The notes below the pieces were generated by a model. That model searched no databases. It had not been told where the DNA came from and worked only from the letters and a program-made list of their open reading frames with translations. 35,955 nucleotides of DNA, from positions 1-35,955 of the forward strand of contig JAEZKA010000044.1 of the NCBI GenBank assembly GCA_023436225.1, read 5' to 3'. The position numbers and the translations under genes are program-made. How positions within the stretch are numbered: the stretch's first letter is position 1; each line of letters starts with the position of its first letter. Positions 34,198 to 35,955 of the stretch are shown here, piece after piece. This DNA comes from Bacillota bacterium. Its GTDB lineage: Bacteria; Bacillota; Clostridia; Lachnospirales; Lachnospiraceae.

Positions 34198-35757
34198 ATG
34201 GGCATATCCAAAGTATATAAAATTCTATTCGGTTTCAATCAGCTACGGTGGAAAATTGCAGTGAAGAGTATTCTTACTGGCTTCGCAGCTGGATTACTTG
34301 TTGTTTTATATCGATTTGGTATTGAATACGGTACCGAAACCGCGATTAAAATGTATGACTTTCTAAAACATCATCCTATCGTTATTTTCCCTTGGCTAAT
34401 CTTTGCCTTATTGATTGCATTATTGATATCATGGTTAATAAGAATCGAACCCATGGCAACCGGAAGTGGTATTCCACAGGTGGAGGGGATCCTTCTCTAT
34501 GGAATGAAAATGAAATGGTATACTATATTATTCGTTCGTTTCACCGGTGGCATTATTGCAGCATTTTTGGGAATATCGCTTGGAAGGGAAGGTCCTTCCA
34601 TTCAGATTGGTGCTTCCGGCAGTCAAGCACTCGCTCAAAAAATAAGCAATAATAAGCTTGAGGAAAATTATCTAATCACAGGAGGAGCTGCAGCAGGTCT
34701 TTCAGCAGCATTTAACGCTCCCTTATCAGGTATCATATTTGCATTAGAGGAAGTTCATAGAAGCTTTTCTCCATTAATCCTCATCGCTGCAACTACAGCT
34801 TCATTAACAGCCGATATTGTATCCAAATACTTTTTTGGTTTGAAGCCTGTCCTTGATTTCATAAGAATCCCGCAGCTTCCTGAAAGATTTTACTTATGGT
34901 TATTACCAATCGGTTTATTGTCAGGGTTAATCGGTTCCTTGGCTAATAAATCATTGCTTAAGTTCCAAGCAATTTACGATAAGCTTCCTATCTCTATACG
35001 TCCTTTCATTGCAATCGTTATTGCTCTTCCCTGCGGATTATTTATTCCACAGGTATTAGGAGGAGGACAGAATTTAATTCAAATGGCTGAAATGGGTACT
35101 ACTCCCATTGAGCTGATTGTAATATTACTCTTAATTAAATTAGTTTTCACCTGTATTTGTTTCGGTAGCGGTATTCCTGGAGGTATATTCATGCCAATAC
35201 TCTCTATGGGGGCTCTGACCGGATGCGGTCTCGGAATGCTTGCATCGCATGTAGGTCTACCTTCCGAATATATATCAGTCTTTACTGTATGTGCTATGGC
35301 TGGAGCATTATCCAGTTCGGTGAAAGCTCCTGTCACTAGTATTTTATTAATTGCAGAAATGACTGGCTCTCTCGTTCATTTACTTCCAGTAGCGGCATGC
35401 TCCTTTATTGCTCTGTTATTATCAGACATCTTAAAGGTAACTCCCATCTATGAAGCATTGCTCGAACGTATTGCAAATAAAAATGAGGCATCCATCAAGA
35501 ATAAAAAGCAAGGTGTTTTATTAGAATTTCCGGTGGAATTTGGTAGTATTATTTGTGATAAACGGATTCGCGACATCAGCTGGCCGGAGCAATCGCTGGT
35601 TGTCGGAATACACCGAGGTAATATGGATATAGTGCCTAACGGAGCTACAAAGATTATATCAGGAGATTATCTTGTTATTTTATCATCCGAGCAAGCATTA
35701 ATGGATATTAACTCTCAAATCAAGAAATTATGTTATTCAGAAAATAGAATAGATTAA
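34198..35757 (+). CDS. ClC-family H+/Cl- antiporter with TrkA-C-like domain
   Basis: The 519-residue protein has the ClC signature loops in order: GSGIPQVEG (89-97), GREGPSIQ (129-136, gating Glu131), the internal proton-path region ALEEVHRSF (181-189), and GGIFMPI (327-333). A Glu at both gate and inner positions fits an exchanger rather than a channel. Residues from about 435 resemble a TrkA-C/RCK-C regulatory domain (RDISWPEQSLVVGIHRG). GGAGG precedes the ATG. It stands alone, ended by the terminator at 35793-35827. Confidence 0.93.
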   Translation: MGISKVYKILFGFNQLRWKIAVKSILTGFAAGLLVVLYRFGIEYGTETAIKMYDFLKHHPIVIFPWLIFALLIALLISWLIRIEPMATGSGIPQVEGILLYGMKMKWYTILFVRFTGGIIAAFLGISLGREGPSIQIGASGSQALAQKISNNKLEENYLITGGAAAGLSAAFNAPLSGIIFALEEVHRSFSPLILIAATTASLTADIVSKYFFGLKPVLDFIRIPQLPERFYLWLLPIGLLSGLIGSLANKSLLKFQAIYDKLPISIRPFIAIVIALPCGLFIPQVLGGGQNLIQMAEMGTTPIELIVILLLIKLVFTCICFGSGIPGGIFMPILSMGALTGCGLGMLASHVGLPSEYISVFTVCAMAGALSSSVKAPVTSILLIAEMTGSLVHLLPVAACSFIALLLSDILKVTPIYEALLERIANKNEASIKNKKQGVLLEFPVEFGSIICDKRIRDISWPEQSLVVGIHRGNMDIVPNGATKIISGDYLVILSSEQALMDINSQIKKLCYSENRID

Positions 35758-35792
35758 ATAATAAATACTATAAATAAAACCAGATATTCAAA

Positions 35793-35827
35793 ACAAGAGA
35801 AAGTACGCTTCGCGTACTTTCTCTTGT
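35793..35827. terminator. Bidirectional terminator after the ClC gene
   Basis: ACAAGAGAAAGTACG pairs with CGTACTTTCTCTTGT around a CTTCG loop, 36 bases after the ClC stop. The stem is long and symmetric and may serve both strands. Confidence 0.7.
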
Positions 35828-35835
35828 CATGAACA

Positions 35836-35880
35836 AAAAGGTAGATGACATGTCTTTTATTAACAAGATATTAATCTACC
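35836..35880 (-). terminator. Terminator of the gene at the right edge
   Basis: On the minus strand GGTAGAT (35874-35880) pairs with ATCTACC (35840-35846) and is followed by TTTTTG. It lies 28 bases past the stop codon at 35908. Confidence 0.6.
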
Positions 35881-35907
35881 TTTTACACCATATGACTAAA
35901 TTACTGG

Positions 35908-35955
35908 CTATTTTCCTGCATCTCTAATACCTTTAGCATAACTTTCTCCAATAAT
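35908..35955 (-). CDS. C-terminal end of a gene off the right edge
   Basis: The minus strand reads IIGESYAKGIRDAGK then a TAG stop, open to the window edge. A terminator follows directly. Fifteen residues are too few to name the protein; the YAKGI ending is reminiscent of cell-wall amidases, which is a weak guess. Confidence 0.5.
   Translation of the reverse strand: MIGESYAKGIRDAGK

Overview
The window looks like chromosomal DNA of a low-GC, endospore-forming Firmicute, most likely a Lachnospiraceae-type clostridium. Pointers are a spore-protease family gene (YyaC/DUF1256), class III fructose-1,6-bisphosphatase, a clostridial KDPG aldolase with an extra C-terminal domain, DUF5711 and DUF6472-type genes, strong AGGAGG-like ribosome sites, and an rRNA-type leader at the left edge. 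Species is inferred, not shown. No insertion sequence, prophage, CRISPR array or tRNA gene was seen.

Layout. 1-400: leader and two tandem strong promoters on the minus strand, probably of an rRNA operon lying off the left edge. 552-5108 (minus): aldolase fusion, CvpA-family membrane protein, DUF5711 protein, and a LysM protein with an MPN-like N-terminal domain. 5449-6033 (plus): YyaC. 6193-10230 (minus): a coiled-coil membrane protein, then SecF, SecD and a small two-helix membrane protein. 10584-17022 (minus): a run of small single genes (flagellar-type zinc protein, DUF6472, radical SAM, methyltransferase, PHP phosphoesterase, ABM-like protein, serine hydrolase, VOC protein, GNAT). 17104-20494 (minus): GH125 mannosidase and fbp. 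20781-21488: MgtC-family protein.

21607-29311 (minus) is one functional unit. A binding-protein-dependent ABC importer of the FbpABC/AfuABC class lies downstream of a second binding protein, a YesM-type histidine kinase and an AraC-type response regulator. This matches the organisation of the S. aureus HptRSA hexose-phosphate sensor, and the importer's binding protein lacks the paired tyrosines of ferric-binding proteins. I infer sugar-phosphate (or other organophosphate) sensing and uptake rather than iron uptake.

29415-33252 (plus) is a second unit: lipoprotein, FecCD-type permease, ATPase, a ModE-type DNA-binding domain without molybdate-binding domains, and a small P-loop NTPase. A 20-bp perfect inverted repeat containing CGTTAT-N12-ATAACG overlaps the promoter and resembles a ModE operator. 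I infer a MolABC-like molybdate/tungstate importer that is autoregulated. The right end holds a GNAT gene, a ClC antiporter with a TrkA-C-like domain, and the last 15 codons of a minus-strand gene.
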